A DNA stretch of 39,073 nucleotides from Plakobranchus ocellatus (lineage: Eukaryota > Mollusca > Gastropoda > Plakobranchidae), in the NCBI GenBank assembly GCA_019648995.1, contig BLXT01004649.1:142064-181136 (forward strand), given 5' to 3'. The notes beneath the pieces are model-generated. The model was given only the letters and a program-made list of their open reading frames with translations, searched no databases and was not told where the DNA came from. The stretch's first letter is position 1. Every line of letters begins with the position of its first letter. A program made the translations under genes and the position numbers. Shown here one piece after another: positions 11,208 to 21,115 of the stretch.

Positions 11208-14200
11208 TTATTGTATTATATAATGGAGCTGGGGTCTCAAGCATCACCATCTCAAGTTTCTGTGCTACTATTGGACAGTCTAGAGGTCCACAAAATTATG
11301 TAGAGGAGTTTCTAAGGTTTTACACAGGCAAATCTTCAATTCAAGACAGACATCTTTTAAATTGTTCACACATTACCCAAAATCCATCTTAAATGTAGAA
11401 CTTTAAAAAAATCAGAGCAGATTTATTTTCAAGTTTGTGCTTGGCCGAGATAGAAAAAAAGCTGTTCAGGCTTGGAGGGGAGATACAGTGTTGATTATTT
11501 TCAACATCTACTCCATGGTATCCTTCAAGAAGGGATAAATTTGCTTAAAATTGTATTGATGTGTGTGCTTAATAGTTTTACTCATTGATGTCTCTCAATT
11601 CTTATAAAATGTAAAATTGTCCTGGAAGGCTATCATTGCTCTTTTATTCCCAAATCAACTCTTTCTCAACTTATGAAACTTTTTGAAGGAAAAAAAGCAG
11701 AAAAAATATTAATGAAAAAGAAAGACAATTGTGTAACAACACCACAAAACGTGATGTTTTGCAGAAACATTGGCCGAGGAAATATAAGTTTCAAATTTCC
11801 AAGAGATCATCAAACGCGTGTTTCATAGTGTCATACAATGACTCTCCAAAAAAGTGATGAGAAAATTTGGATGTTAAAAGTTGATGATTCTGACAAGTGC
11901 TCTAATATTTACTTCACATGTTCCTGCTACAAAACTTCTCCTTTTCTTGCTTCACTACACAAATACTAAAAATTAGAGGCAGAAGCAGAATTTTCAAAAT
12001 CAATGTTTGAAGAAACATATGGGAAAATAAAATGAAGCAACTGACAAACTGATAGATAGACAGACAGACAAGCAGACAGACAGATTAGGTTTTTTTACCT
12101 TATTAAGCATATCTGCATCACACTTGTTTTTCACAAGAACTTCCACAGCCCTGAGGTGGGCATAGTAAGCAGAGTGGTGAAGAGGTGTCCAACCATTCTG
12201 TACAAATTTATCATAAAATAATAACAACAATAATAGTAAACTGGATTAACTCATAATGTCATTTTAATGTATTCTTGATTCTTAGTGACCACACAGAACG
12301 TGAGAGAACTAAAAAAAAAAAGAAGGCAAAACAGTAAGTTAAATAAATTATGCCTGTTTACTAATCCAAGGGTGTCATTTTTCAAGACCTCTAGAAATAT
12401 GTAACTTAAAGAAGAAAAAAATCATGAGATCCATCTGAAATGGAGCCGAGTGTTGAGGCCTAAGGATTACTTTGCATAAAAATTTTATGTAGATCTAGAG
12501 GGGTGAAAAGGCTAACAAGATGTTTTCATTATATACCCAAAAAGCAGAATTGCAAAAGGCTGATAAATGAGTTTGATTCCTCATTCAAATTTATATGAGA
12601 TTTCTTGTATCAGTAGCTAAGCTTTGATATGCCACAAAAATAAAGCCTTTACTAGTCTACTAGTCTATAATGTACCTGTACCTTTAAACCAACTGACATG
12701 TGATCTTCATTTACTCTCACCTATAACTTGTTAAGCCATCATTAGAAAGCATCTTTGAAATACATTAGTACAAGATCTAGATCCAATCACAAGTTATATG
12801 CATTTTACAAATAAAGGAAAAAAGCCACAAAACGCAATTGAAAGAGGAGGCAGATAAAAGTATAAAGTATTACTATCAAACAATTGTTTTTTAAATATGT
12901 TTCCAAGTAAATAAGTCCCCTTAAACTGCACTTATGGGCTTGGTTTTAGTTTCAAGAAATTATTTTTGTGTTATTTAAAAATCCAATGCATACCTAAAAG
13001 TGACTTGAAGGAATTGGCAAGTTATCTTCTCATCTGCTGAGATTATCTTTAAAGACTATCATGACTGAATGATATCAGTAATATTTTGAAAGAAAAAGGG
13101 AAAAATGGTAGCAGCACCTTGTCTTGCGCATTCAGATCCGCCCCAGCGTCAACCAACATTTGAATAATATCCGCATGGCCTTGCATTGCTGCGTGATGAA
13201 CTGCAGTGTTACCTCTCTAGAAAAAATAAAAAGAAGAGAAATGGATGTGTAATCTCATGAGATAATGCGGATTTTAGGAAAAATTGGCCATAAAATTTTG
13301 TTTTTTCATAATGCAGCCTTCAGACCACTCCCGCTAGGAATCAAACAATATCAAATTTTGCCCAACCCCTTAGAACCTTAGAGGTTGGGTGTAAAATATG
13401 AACTTTCAGTGGCCATACAGTACCTATATTGTACCTATAAATCACAATGTATTGCAATGCAGTGTGACAGTATTTGTGAAGCTGTCTTGGAAAATGAACA
13501 TGTTTGCATATCATCTTTAGTGACTGAATATCAATAGTGATTCTTAATTGGATCAATGAAATATGCCATTACTCTGCGTAAAGGAAGTCTATAACATGTC
13601 TCTAGAGATTGCTTTCCTTTAAGGGATGGGCCTGTTTAGTCAGATCTAATTAAAGATTTCATTTTTATTCATTAAAATTAGCCTTACTCTTACTCATTGT
13701 TTGGTGTTACAGTGCTCAATCACAATATACTTAGTCTTTAAATCACTGTACTTTTTTCTGTTAAACATTAGGATGACTATTGACACAGTGGGATATACAC
13801 AAAAACAAAAGTTAAATTAATTTGGCAAAAATTATACATCTTCCTTTTTTTCAAGAAGGCTTTTCAAGTCCTGATTGAGAATTTTTTTCTCAGAAATTAA
13901 ACAAAAAGGATTATTGTAAGAATGCTTAACTTTAAAATGCATGCCCTTACTACAAAAAAGTTTATTTTCAAGCCACAGAGAATTATTTCAAAAATTATGA
14001 TTATCAAACTGAGAGATATTTAGCATTAACTCTGGGATAAAAAAATAGAACAACTGAAAATAATTCCCCACAAATGTAACCAATTAGAGAAAGGAAAGAA
14101 ATTGGACCCCGCCCTGCAGTTAAAAGAAATTTAATAGAATAGATGAATGCAATATATTTACTCACAGAATCAACCACACTTATGTCACATCCAGCATCTA

Positions 14201-15045
14201 TGAGGAGTTTCACAACTTCAGGTTTGCCTTGAGACGCCACATGGATGGGGCTGCAGTCATGCTGAGCATTTCATTCACAGGTAATTAAAACATCATTATG
14301 AGAGTAATTATAACATACTTTTATATGAATTAGAAAATTAGAAAAGAAATATCTGGAAAACTAATAGCTAATAAATACATATATATATTTCTCTAAATCA
14401 TAGAGAATTCATCATATCAAGTCTGAAAAATGTCCACCTCTTTATGTACTTTAATAATAAATAATAAGTACAAGTAATTTTTTTAAAAATTAGGGGAAAA
14501 ACCACCCATCTTTTTAATCATACAGAATGCAACTTTAAAAATCTTTTTAAATGTCCATATACTAGCTCTCTTGACTAGTATGTCACTCGCATCTGCAAAG
14601 AAGTTTTAAAATTATTGTATCTACATACATTTTAATTTAAGACATTGTTTTTGAAAAAAAAATGAATAAAAAAAAAAAAAAAGATACCATTTTGGATGAA
14701 AAATAATGTGTAAGCCCTGTTTATTTTTTTAAGCATGTTCACTTTCATCAAAAATTTATCTAGAAATTCAATCCAAAGTTTACTTTTTCAATCTCTATCA
14801 AAACTGGAGCACTGAAAAGCCTGAAATTGATGAACATGTGATGGAACAAGTACGATTTTTTTTCTATTACACTTTCAAGGAGCTAGCTTTGTTTATGTTT
14901 AATTTCAGCAAGTAATATAAATACTTACAATAGACGATACCCAGTTCACATCTATGCCATGTTCAATGAATTTTTCCACGAGGTGAGGCCTTCCAAAGCC
15001 ACATGCCTCCCAGAACATTTCTTGTTTAGATTCTGCCTGTCCCAT
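7416..15045 (-). CDS. Ankyrin-repeat protein with disordered C-terminal tail (9 exons)
   Basis: Joining nine exons (14929-15045, 14166-14261, 13118-13216, 12099-12197, 10959-11090, 10338-10439, 9838-9936, 9393-9560, 7416-8294) gives 596 residues in one frame, ending in TAG. Residues 1-39 form an N-terminal cap or half repeat. Residues 40-248 hold six further ankyrin repeats with recognisable TPLHxAA-type helices (for example GWTPLHHSA and WTALHWAAD). Residues 249-304 are helical and charged. Residues 305-596 are Ser/Pro/Asp/Glu-rich and probably disordered, with an SP-rich cluster at about 485-506. Ankyrin repeats normally bind protein partners, so a scaffold or adaptor role is the reasonable inference; no catalytic motif is visible. 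Gly2 and Ser6 fit an N-myristoylation signal, and the C-terminus STV fits a class I PDZ ligand. I cannot name an orthologue. The start chosen is the first ATG, in a good context (cacc before ATGG). Confidence 0.9.
9155..9360 (+). repeat. GA-rich purine tract in intron 8 of the ankyrin gene
   Basis: Several GAGAGA runs are separated by A-rich purine sequence. On the transcribed minus strand this is a long polypyrimidine tract shortly downstream of the exon 8 donor. Confidence 0.8.
9393..9560 (-). CDS. Ankyrin gene exon 8 (residues 249-304)
   Basis: This exon is 168 nt, phase 0 at both ends. It encodes a charged, probably helical segment (LKEFLENAERLWRDMDKEVD) that is not an ankyrin repeat and may cap the solenoid. 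The acceptor is tgcag and the donor gtactg. The flanking intron is strongly GA-rich. Confidence 0.88.
9838..9936 (-). CDS. Ankyrin gene exon 7 (residues 216-248)
   Basis: This exon is 99 nt, phase 0 at both ends, and encodes the last canonical ankyrin repeat (TALHWAADCGNAEMVYLLLD). The acceptor is cctag and the donor gtatgg. Confidence 0.92.
10338..10439 (-). CDS. Ankyrin gene exon 6 (residues 182-215)
   Basis: It encodes the repeat TGLMFAAYHNHVDVATAFID, with a good donor gtgagt. The acceptor is the uncertain edge. The pyrimidine-rich site nearer the repeat (cacag at about 10427) would leave two extra bases and break the frame. The AAAAG at 10440-10441 keeps the frame and adds ANF before TGLM, so I chose it. 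Confidence 0.75.
10959..11090 (-). CDS. Ankyrin gene exon 5 (residues 138-181)
   Basis: This exon is 132 nt, phase 0 at both ends. It encodes a longer, divergent repeat: the first helix is SALTETARSKKYEEERVL, with an insertion before the second helix (ARTLIKAGCDVN). The acceptor is ctgcag and the donor gtaaac. Confidence 0.9.
11149..11204. repeat. Poly(A) run plus (TA)n microsatellite
   Basis: A run of A is followed by about 22 TA units, in intron 4 of the ankyrin gene. Confidence 0.95.
12049..12086. repeat. GATA/GACA microsatellite
   Basis: An interrupted tetranucleotide array (gatagatagacagacagaca and continuing) lies just downstream, in gene orientation, of the exon 4 donor of the ankyrin gene. 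Confidence 0.9.
12099..12197 (-). CDS. Ankyrin gene exon 4 (residues 105-137)
   Basis: This exon is 99 nt, phase 0 at both ends, and encodes one ankyrin repeat (NGWTPLHHSAYYAHLRAVEV). The acceptor is tacag and the donor gtaaaa. A GACA/GATA microsatellite lies just past the donor. Confidence 0.92.
13118..13216 (-). CDS. Ankyrin gene exon 3 (residues 72-104)
   Basis: This exon is 99 nt, phase 0 at both ends, and encodes one consensus ankyrin repeat (GNTAVHHAAMQGHADIIQML). The acceptor is tctag and the donor gtgctg, which is weak but followed by the expected next repeat in frame. Confidence 0.92.
14166..14261 (-). CDS. Ankyrin gene exon 2 (residues 40-71)
   Basis: This exon is 96 nt, phase 0 at both ends, and encodes one ankyrin repeat (SPIHVASQGKPEVVKLLIDA). 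The acceptor is ctcag and the donor gtgagt. Confidence 0.92.
14929..15045 (-). CDS. Ankyrin gene exon 1 (residues 1-39)
   Basis: It begins MGQAESKQEMFWEACG and ends in a clean donor, gtaagt, after a complete codon (phase 0). The segment GRPHLVEKFIEHGIDVNW is the second helix and loop of a first ankyrin repeat. A pyrimidine-rich acceptor-like site just upstream (exon edge at about 15063) suggests that a separate 5' UTR exon exists. Confidence 0.88.
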
Positions 15046-15063
15046 GGTGAGGGGCCGAGCTCA

Positions 15064-17071
15064 CTTTCAAACAAAGAAAACATTAGCATGTTATGCATCT
15101 CTCAAAAACATCATAGAGCTTTCATGGTGTCCACCTTTTGGCCATTTACTAAGATAGAATAAGAAGAGTAAAATAGAGGCATTTAGTAGATCGTTCCTAT
15201 TTCTCACTTTATGGATCTACAGTTCTATCCTCTCTTTGGTGTGTTATTTATGTGCAAAATTGAAAATTTTGAAGCTTTATTTATTGACACAGAAAGTCAA
15301 AATATTAAGTTAATTGAATCTTTTAGTACCTTGCTTGCTCCCATTTATCAATATCTTGACAGGATTGGTTAAAAACAATTGTCTGATGTATGCTTTTTAT
15401 CTAATCTACTGGTACTAGAAAAATGAGAAATTTTTATCTGGATTATCCTGGTCTAATCAGAAAATGTTTACCTATGTTGGCCACTTTTATATTCAAAAGG
15501 GAAAAAATAATGAATATCATTGTGAAAAGGAGGTGATGAAAGAGCTCAGACGAGAAAATATAGCAGGAAAAGAATCCAGTACAGAAATGTCAACGATTGT
15601 GCTTTACTTTTTAAAACTTTGTTGCACATGAAGTTTTCATGTCATGCCATTAATACAAAGTTTAACTTTGGGGGTTACAACTTTTCACTTAGGCGCTTAA
15701 GAAATAAGAGGACAGTGCCAAAAATAAAACTTTACCTTACTTTGGTCTCTTGAAACATAGATATATCTACGCATCGAGGTGAATAGACATTGACATAAAA
15801 TGACTGATTTTTATGGGCTCATGCATTATTGCTAGAGTACAGGTGTGTATTTGGAAAGGCATTTCCTCACAGGATACAAAAGATGGCGAACAGCCTTAAA
15901 TAATATCTGGATCTACCTGTAAGTATTAGGCTAACTGGGGATTGACGTTCTCTGGTGAGGAATTCCTCCCTCATTTTTGTAGGTGAAACACTTGATATTA
16001 TCTCCCCTAATATCTAATCATAGAATCTGAACAAGATCTTACCTAGACGTAGATTAGATTAGACGCAAAATCTAGGTCTATACTTTATATTAGGCCTAGA
16101 TCTAGATCTAAATTAGAATTTAACTGTTGGTGTTATATCATTTTTTATCAGGGATTGGAGGTTGATCAACATGAAAGGGGGTTAGCAATCCAAGCTTTAA
16201 GTGAGAACACAGGTGTCCTACGTTTTAAAACTAGATTCATCACACACAAAATTAAAGTAAATATTTCAATTCAAATAAATATCTTGACACAGATTAAGAA
16301 ATATTACCAATGAAACCTTGTTTTCAGATGCTGTAGCAGTGATGAGCAACCTTCTCTATGATGTTTGTCGTTCGCTCACCTACGGAAAGAATCGCATAAA
16401 TTTGGTAGAGGTTAGTTTTCAAAGAAGTCGTGATGTGCACGAATTCTAAATAGATTCTCAAAATTATTTTGTAGACCTTGACATGGATAATTTAGATATA
16501 CTTGAGCACGGCAAATTTAAAACTGCTTTGAAATAAATATATCCTTTTACATTTTATTGTATAACTAGGCAATTATATTTTATTTTAGGGTTTATGTTTT
16601 GTCACAGTTTGTAGTCAATAGTGATATTTTATATGGGTTTCGTAATAAATCATTTGCAATGAACTTTTCATTAAATTTAGATATATTTTGGTGTAATCTT
16701 TGAATTTATCGCTTAACTAAATGTAATATTTATAATCTTACTATTTATCTGTCTGGGAAAAAAGAATGAGAATAAAGACGCAAAACTATTGAGAAAAGTA
16801 AGTGTAACCATTAAATTGCACAAGCAAATACCTGACCACAAGTAGCCTCTAAACACTTTGCAGCTTGCAGACTTTATGCTGGTGTGAGTCATGCCAAAAT
16901 TGCATTCCTGCGGGTCTTGGAACTTATTAATTTTGACATTTGCGTAGGCCTGCTTAAAAACATTCATCTGACTTTGTTTCCTATTCATGCAATTCAAATT
17001 GCAAGCCGTAAAATTATGCATAAATCCACATTAGCACATATTCAAGTCTTTAAACTTAAAGAATTTTTTGC
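15064..17071. other. Upstream or 5' intronic region of the ankyrin gene
   Basis: I see no coding exon. TAGATCTA-type palindromes cluster at about 16040-16120. A possible minus-strand donor (gtgagc) at about 16382 could end a non-coding first exon of the ankyrin gene, but the support is weak. The stretch ends at the assembly gap. Confidence 0.5.
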
Positions 17072-17436
17072 NNNNNNNNNNNNNNNNNNNNNNNNNNNNN
17101 NNNNNNNNNNNNNNNNNNNNNNNNNNNNNNNNNNNNNNNNNNNNNNNNNNNNNNNNNNNNNNNNNNNNNNNNNNNNNNNNNNNNNNNNNNNNNNNNNNNN
17201 NNNNNNNNNNNNNNNNNNNNNNNNNNNNNNNNNNNNNNNNNNNNNNNNNNNNNNNNNNNNNNNNNNNNNNNNNNNNNNNNNNNNNNNNNNNNNNNNNNNN
17301 NNNNNNNNNNNNNNNNNNNNNNNNNNNNNNNNNNNNNNNNNNNNNNNNNNNNNNNNNNNNNNNNNNNNNNNNNNNNNNNNNNNNNNNNNNNNNNNNNNNN
17401 NNNNNNNNNNNNNNNNNNNNNNNNNNNNNNNNNNNN
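17072..17436. other. Assembly gap (365 N)
   Basis: This is unresolved sequence. Open frames reported across it are artefacts of translating N. The gap sits in repeat-rich DNA between two divergent genes. Confidence 1.
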
Positions 17437-17837
17437 AGCACCAACCCAAACCAGTGTTTATATCTCTTCCTCTCATTCCCTTAAAGCTTATTTGTATCTT
17501 GTTCTGAAGGCATTTTTAGACCAGAAAAGTTTATCTATATTAAGTCAATAATGAGGTATACAGTCATGTGTTTCAAAGAAGAAATTTAATTTCCAAAAAG
17601 GCAAATATAAAATGTAAACTAATGTAGAGACGAAGGTGGACGCTATCGATTCTGTATAAAGCTTATGCCGGAAGATTATTGACGACTCGTGCACAATATA
17701 CATTATAGTCATTATAATATAAAGCCTTTGCACTATCTATACACTTTCTTGTGTCCGGACCAGTATTTATAATATACATTTTTAAACTGTGCTGTTCCCA
17801 TTGTGTTGTTTATTTTCATTTTATAACTAATAATTCT

Positions 17838-17839
<2 letters not shown>

Positions 17840-17882
<43 letters not shown>

Positions 17883-17916
17883 TATATATATATTATATAT
17901 ATATATATATATATAT
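17840..17916. repeat. (AT)n microsatellite
   Basis: TA/AT dinucleotide repeats are interrupted by short shifts. The tract ends directly against the hairpin and retrotransposon fragment that follow. Confidence 0.95.
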
Positions 17917-17920
17917 GTAT

Positions 17921-17960
17921 GAATATAGACTTGGATAAATCCAAATCCAAGTCTATATTC
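17921..17960. repeat. Perfect 16-bp inverted repeat with 8-nt loop
   Basis: The left arm at 17921-17936 (GAATATAGACTTGGAT) is the exact reverse complement of the right arm at 17945-17960 (ATCCAAGTCTATATTC). The right arm is part of the retrotransposon coding sequence, and the left arm is an extra inverted copy at its broken edge. Confidence 0.95.
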
Positions 17961-18512
17961 ATTGCATTGCCAAAGAAGCCAGGTGCAACAGAATGTGAAT
18001 TACAGAACAATCAGCCTCATGAGTCACACCACCAAAATACTGCTAAAGATCATAATGTTGAGAATAAGGAACAAAATAAAACCAGAAATAGCAGAAGAAC
18101 AGTGAGGATTTGTAGAAGATAAAGGAACATCAAATGCAGTATATAATGCGAACCTTAATTGAACGCGCCCTTGAAGTACAAAAAGATGTATATCTGTGTT
18201 TCATTGATTACACCAAAGCTTTTGACAGAGTACGCAACGATGAGATAATAACGGAATTGAAACAACTTAACATTGATGGAAAAGACTTAAGAATAATAAA
18301 AAAAACCATGTACTGGGAACAAACTGCAGCGATGAGAATCGAAAACAAAACCAGCACATTTCAGGGTATAAAACGAGGCGATAATGGATGGACTGGCCAC
18401 ATGGCTTGGACCAGGAAAAGAGTCAGATATACTGGCCGCCGTCAAAGATAGGGATTTGTGGAGGGACATGATCGCCAACGCTTACAAGCAAGGCACTTGA
18501 TGATGATGATAT
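17940..18512 (+). pseudogene. Non-LTR retrotransposon fragment (reverse transcriptase and 3' end)
   Basis: Broken frames encode pieces of a LINE ORF2: SIFIALPKKPGATECEL, then (frame shifted) RTISLMSHTTKIL, then TLIERALEVQKDVYLCFIDY followed by TKAFDRV, the reverse transcriptase motif A with its metal-binding Asp, then GKDLRIIKK and YWEQTAAMRIENK. A TGA at 18103-18105 interrupts the frame. After IKRG (about 18380) the sequence jumps to a C-terminal part, KDRDLWRDMIANAYKQGT and stop at 18498, followed by GAT repeats. The catalytic motif C region is missing. It is therefore dead, with frameshifts, a stop and an internal deletion. I assign it to a Jockey/RTE-like mollusc family from memory of the conserved wording; the clade is not certain. 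Confidence 0.88.
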
Positions 18513-18515
18513 ATA

Positions 18516-19071
18516 TGTATATATCCTCTCGATCTTTGTTTTTATTATGACTCGTTGCAGTCGAAACGTCTCGTGAGTGCTGAGTCAATAGCCTTGGCAA
18601 TTCTGTAAAAACGATTATAAATTTACATAGTCTATCGTGAATGGATGGTTTGATACATTTATAATGTAATAATTAAATATTTTAAGCATTATACATTAGT
18701 AGTCCTTCCTGGGTAATAAGTATGACGGTAAACTGTGTCTGTCGGACAATCGGTGACTAAACAGGTAAATCCTTTAATTTTAAATTGATGAGGAGGGTGG
18801 TGGAATGCAGTAGAATTAAAAATAAGACCTGCGAAAGGCGCTAATTGGGACTACGGATATCCATAGACACCCACTACCTGGTGGTTAATTTCAAAACAAA
18901 GGCTAGCGGAGAGCCCGTACACAAACTGACAGTAGATAAGGGGAGGCTACTACTATATTGTACTTTCTTAAGCATAGTCATGTTTCCAAGATCTAAATCC
19001 CTAGTTCGGCACGGATAGCCATGTGCAGCAGATGGCTCTAGGTTGTCATCCACCGTCCATTAGCAAAATTA
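18516..19071. other. Intergenic sequence, no gene seen
   Basis: There is no open frame of note. The stretch at 18830-19060 is slightly more GC-rich than its surroundings and may be a decayed repeat, but I recognise no family. Confidence 0.5.
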
Positions 19072-19290
19072 ATTTTTTTAAAAAAAGGTATTCAAATACC
19101 GCACTTCCAGAAACAAATAAATAAGTTTAAGGGTTTTGAAGGTGCAAAGGTGGTTTAAATAAATGATATTATACAGTAACAAAAGAATACAACCACCTAC
19201 TCAAACTTTTTTTTTTCATCAAACTGGAACAACACAGAGTATATATGTACAAACGTTTTGCTCGCTTAACTTTATCCAAACAAATATTTT
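19072..19290 (+). repeat. Interspersed repeat, copy 1
   Basis: It shares long stretches with the reverse complement of 27670-27875. Examples are AAATAAATAAGTTTAAGG (in both copies), AGAATACAACCACC and AACAACACAGA, all in the same order and spacing. A third partial copy lies at 20575-20680. The family is unnamed to me and has no coding capacity. Confidence 0.75.
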
Positions 19291-19299
19291 TTTTTTTAA

Positions 19300-19705
19300 A
19301 TGGCAACATGGAATGTGCGTACACTGCATCGAAAAGGATAATTATGTAATGTCGCTCAAGAAATGGACCGAATCAACCTAAATATTTTAAGACCTGCTGA
19401 GGTAAGATGGAAAGGGGGAGGTTCCATACAATAGGTTTTAAAAACTGCTAATTTACTCGTAGGGAAATACACATGAAAAAGGCGTTGAAATCTTATTTGT
19501 GAAACAACAGTAAAAAGTCTGGGAAGCTGGTGTCCAATTTCTGAGAGTAGTTTCTGTTAATCTGGTAGCCAAACCATTCTATTAAATTATGCATTAATGA
19601 AGACTATGCACCAACATCAGATAGTGAAGATGGAGAAGCAGGACAGATATATGAAGAAATAGAAAAAGCAAAGGGCTATTTAAAACTTCAGGACATCATG
19701 ATAAG
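19300..19705 (+). pseudogene. Non-LTR retrotransposon fragment (AP-type endonuclease)
   Basis: The start reads ATWNVRTLHRKG then a stop, then AQEMDRINLNILRPAEVRWK, which is the typical beginning of an apurinic-like LINE endonuclease (TWNVRTL and EVRW motifs). Downstream, HEKGVEILFVKQQ and, in other frames, pieces like YAPTSDSED and EEIEKAKGYLK complete about half of the domain. Several stops and frameshifts make it non-functional. It lies 3' of the reverse transcriptase fragment on the same strand, the reverse of the order inside one element, so it is probably a separate insertion. Confidence 0.82.
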
Positions 19706-20574
19706 GCTTGAAAGAATACTGGAGGGAGCAGTTCACGTGTCCAACTTCACAGCTGCCAACATATTTGGAAACACTCTAGTTTCTTTGGTGTGAAAGCAAA
19801 TCAAGTCGGCTGAGGTTTTCTTTTAGACTAGGCCTCGGAGTTTTTCTTTGTGTATAACATCCTGGCGTTACATCTGTTGCTTTGTTGGATGAGGAAAAGG
19901 GGGGTGCCATTACGTGATAGGCATAATTTTTCTGACCGTTGCTACGCGGACCATGGGAACAGTCTTGTCACGCAAGGTGTCAAATTTACATAATTTTGGG
20001 TAAAACTTAGTAACTTAGACAAATAGTCCTTTACGTCAGCCACCACAAGTCAGCGTTGCCTCCAGTGTCTTTCCAGGATAATAATGTTAAAGTTGGGGAT
20101 GACAGCATAGATTTTGATTTGTTTTTATTTTATCGATGTATTAAGTATATCGATAAGGTCATGGGCTTGTTATGGTTCTTGTTAGTCGGCGAAATAAGAA
20201 TTCAATAGATCTAGATAACAATAACACAAAAAGCATGTATTCTGTTTCCTACAGAAAATATTGAGAGAAAGATATAGATCTATATGTTTCCGTTTATATT
20301 TTATTTTATAAAATAATTATTCGGCTGCAGAATCTCTCAATAACCATACACACTAGATTCTATATCTTCAGAACAGTAGGCCCTGTTCCGTAAGATCGAA
20401 AGTCTGCCCTCGTTTGACAAGGTTCATAAAGACTAAAGAGGTAGATTGGATAAAAATTTAGATCTAGATTTAGATTAAATAGTAAACATTTATGTTGGTT
20501 ATGTTTAGATATCCGTCTGTTTTCAGCCGCCAACGAAATGAAGAGGTTACACCAATGGAATATTTTACTTTAAT

Positions 20575-20680
20575 TTCATCTTTTTCAACACCAGCATTGC
20601 ATCTTCAATTCAAGATCCTTTGAAAAACTTTTTTAAAGCTGTTTGTTGCAGTGTGGTATTTTTATACTTTTTTTTTTACT
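20575..20680 (-). repeat. Interspersed repeat, partial copy (same family as 19072-19290)
   Basis: GCATCTTCA, GATCCTT, an AAACTT-like step, a GCAG step and TATACTTTTTTTTTT occur in the same order as at 27785-27875, with small insertions. Confidence 0.6.
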
Positions 20681-20889
20681 TCTACTTAAAATAAGAAACA
20701 CTGAAGAATAAATTATTGGCAAGACTTCTGTATGTGCATCTAAGAAAGCAAAATCTATAGGTGAACGCCAGACTGCTAATTAACCTGTCATATGACAGTA
20801 TTATAACCATCAACAATGTGAAAATAAAATAATCGCAAGAGATCATTCGAGTTTTATTTCTTAAGAAATAGCAAAGATAGATTCGATCA

Positions 20890-21115
20890 ACAAAAATTTG
20901 GCTGCTATTATCCAAGATTGTGACCTGAGGTGATCATTTTTTCCAAAAATCTTAAAAGATATATCGTTGATTTTGGACGAAATTATTTGTTTAAATTGTT
21001 GATAATGTTGGTAAATTTTTTAAGCTGTCAGCAGATGACTCAAATTGCCGTCATGTTTTAATTACAATCAAAATATGGCTTGAGTGCATAATCGGAAGTC
21101 TTTCCAAATTATTGT
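20890..21115 (-). repeat. Second interspersed repeat family, copy 1
   Basis: It aligns by eye with the reverse complement of 30110-30350. Shared blocks include ATTATCCAAGAT, GAGGTGATCA, AAATTGCC, GTGCATAATC and TCTTTCCAAAT, in the same order over about 230 bases. I see no coding capacity or recognised family. Confidence 0.75.

Noticed and set aside
16884..17507. Open frames of 137-207 residues crossing the gap
   Set aside because: They are translations of N; the flanking residues show no family motif.
17919..18451. Intact retrotransposon polymerase gene
   Set aside because: Frameshifts, an in-frame TGA and an internal deletion that removes the catalytic motif C region.
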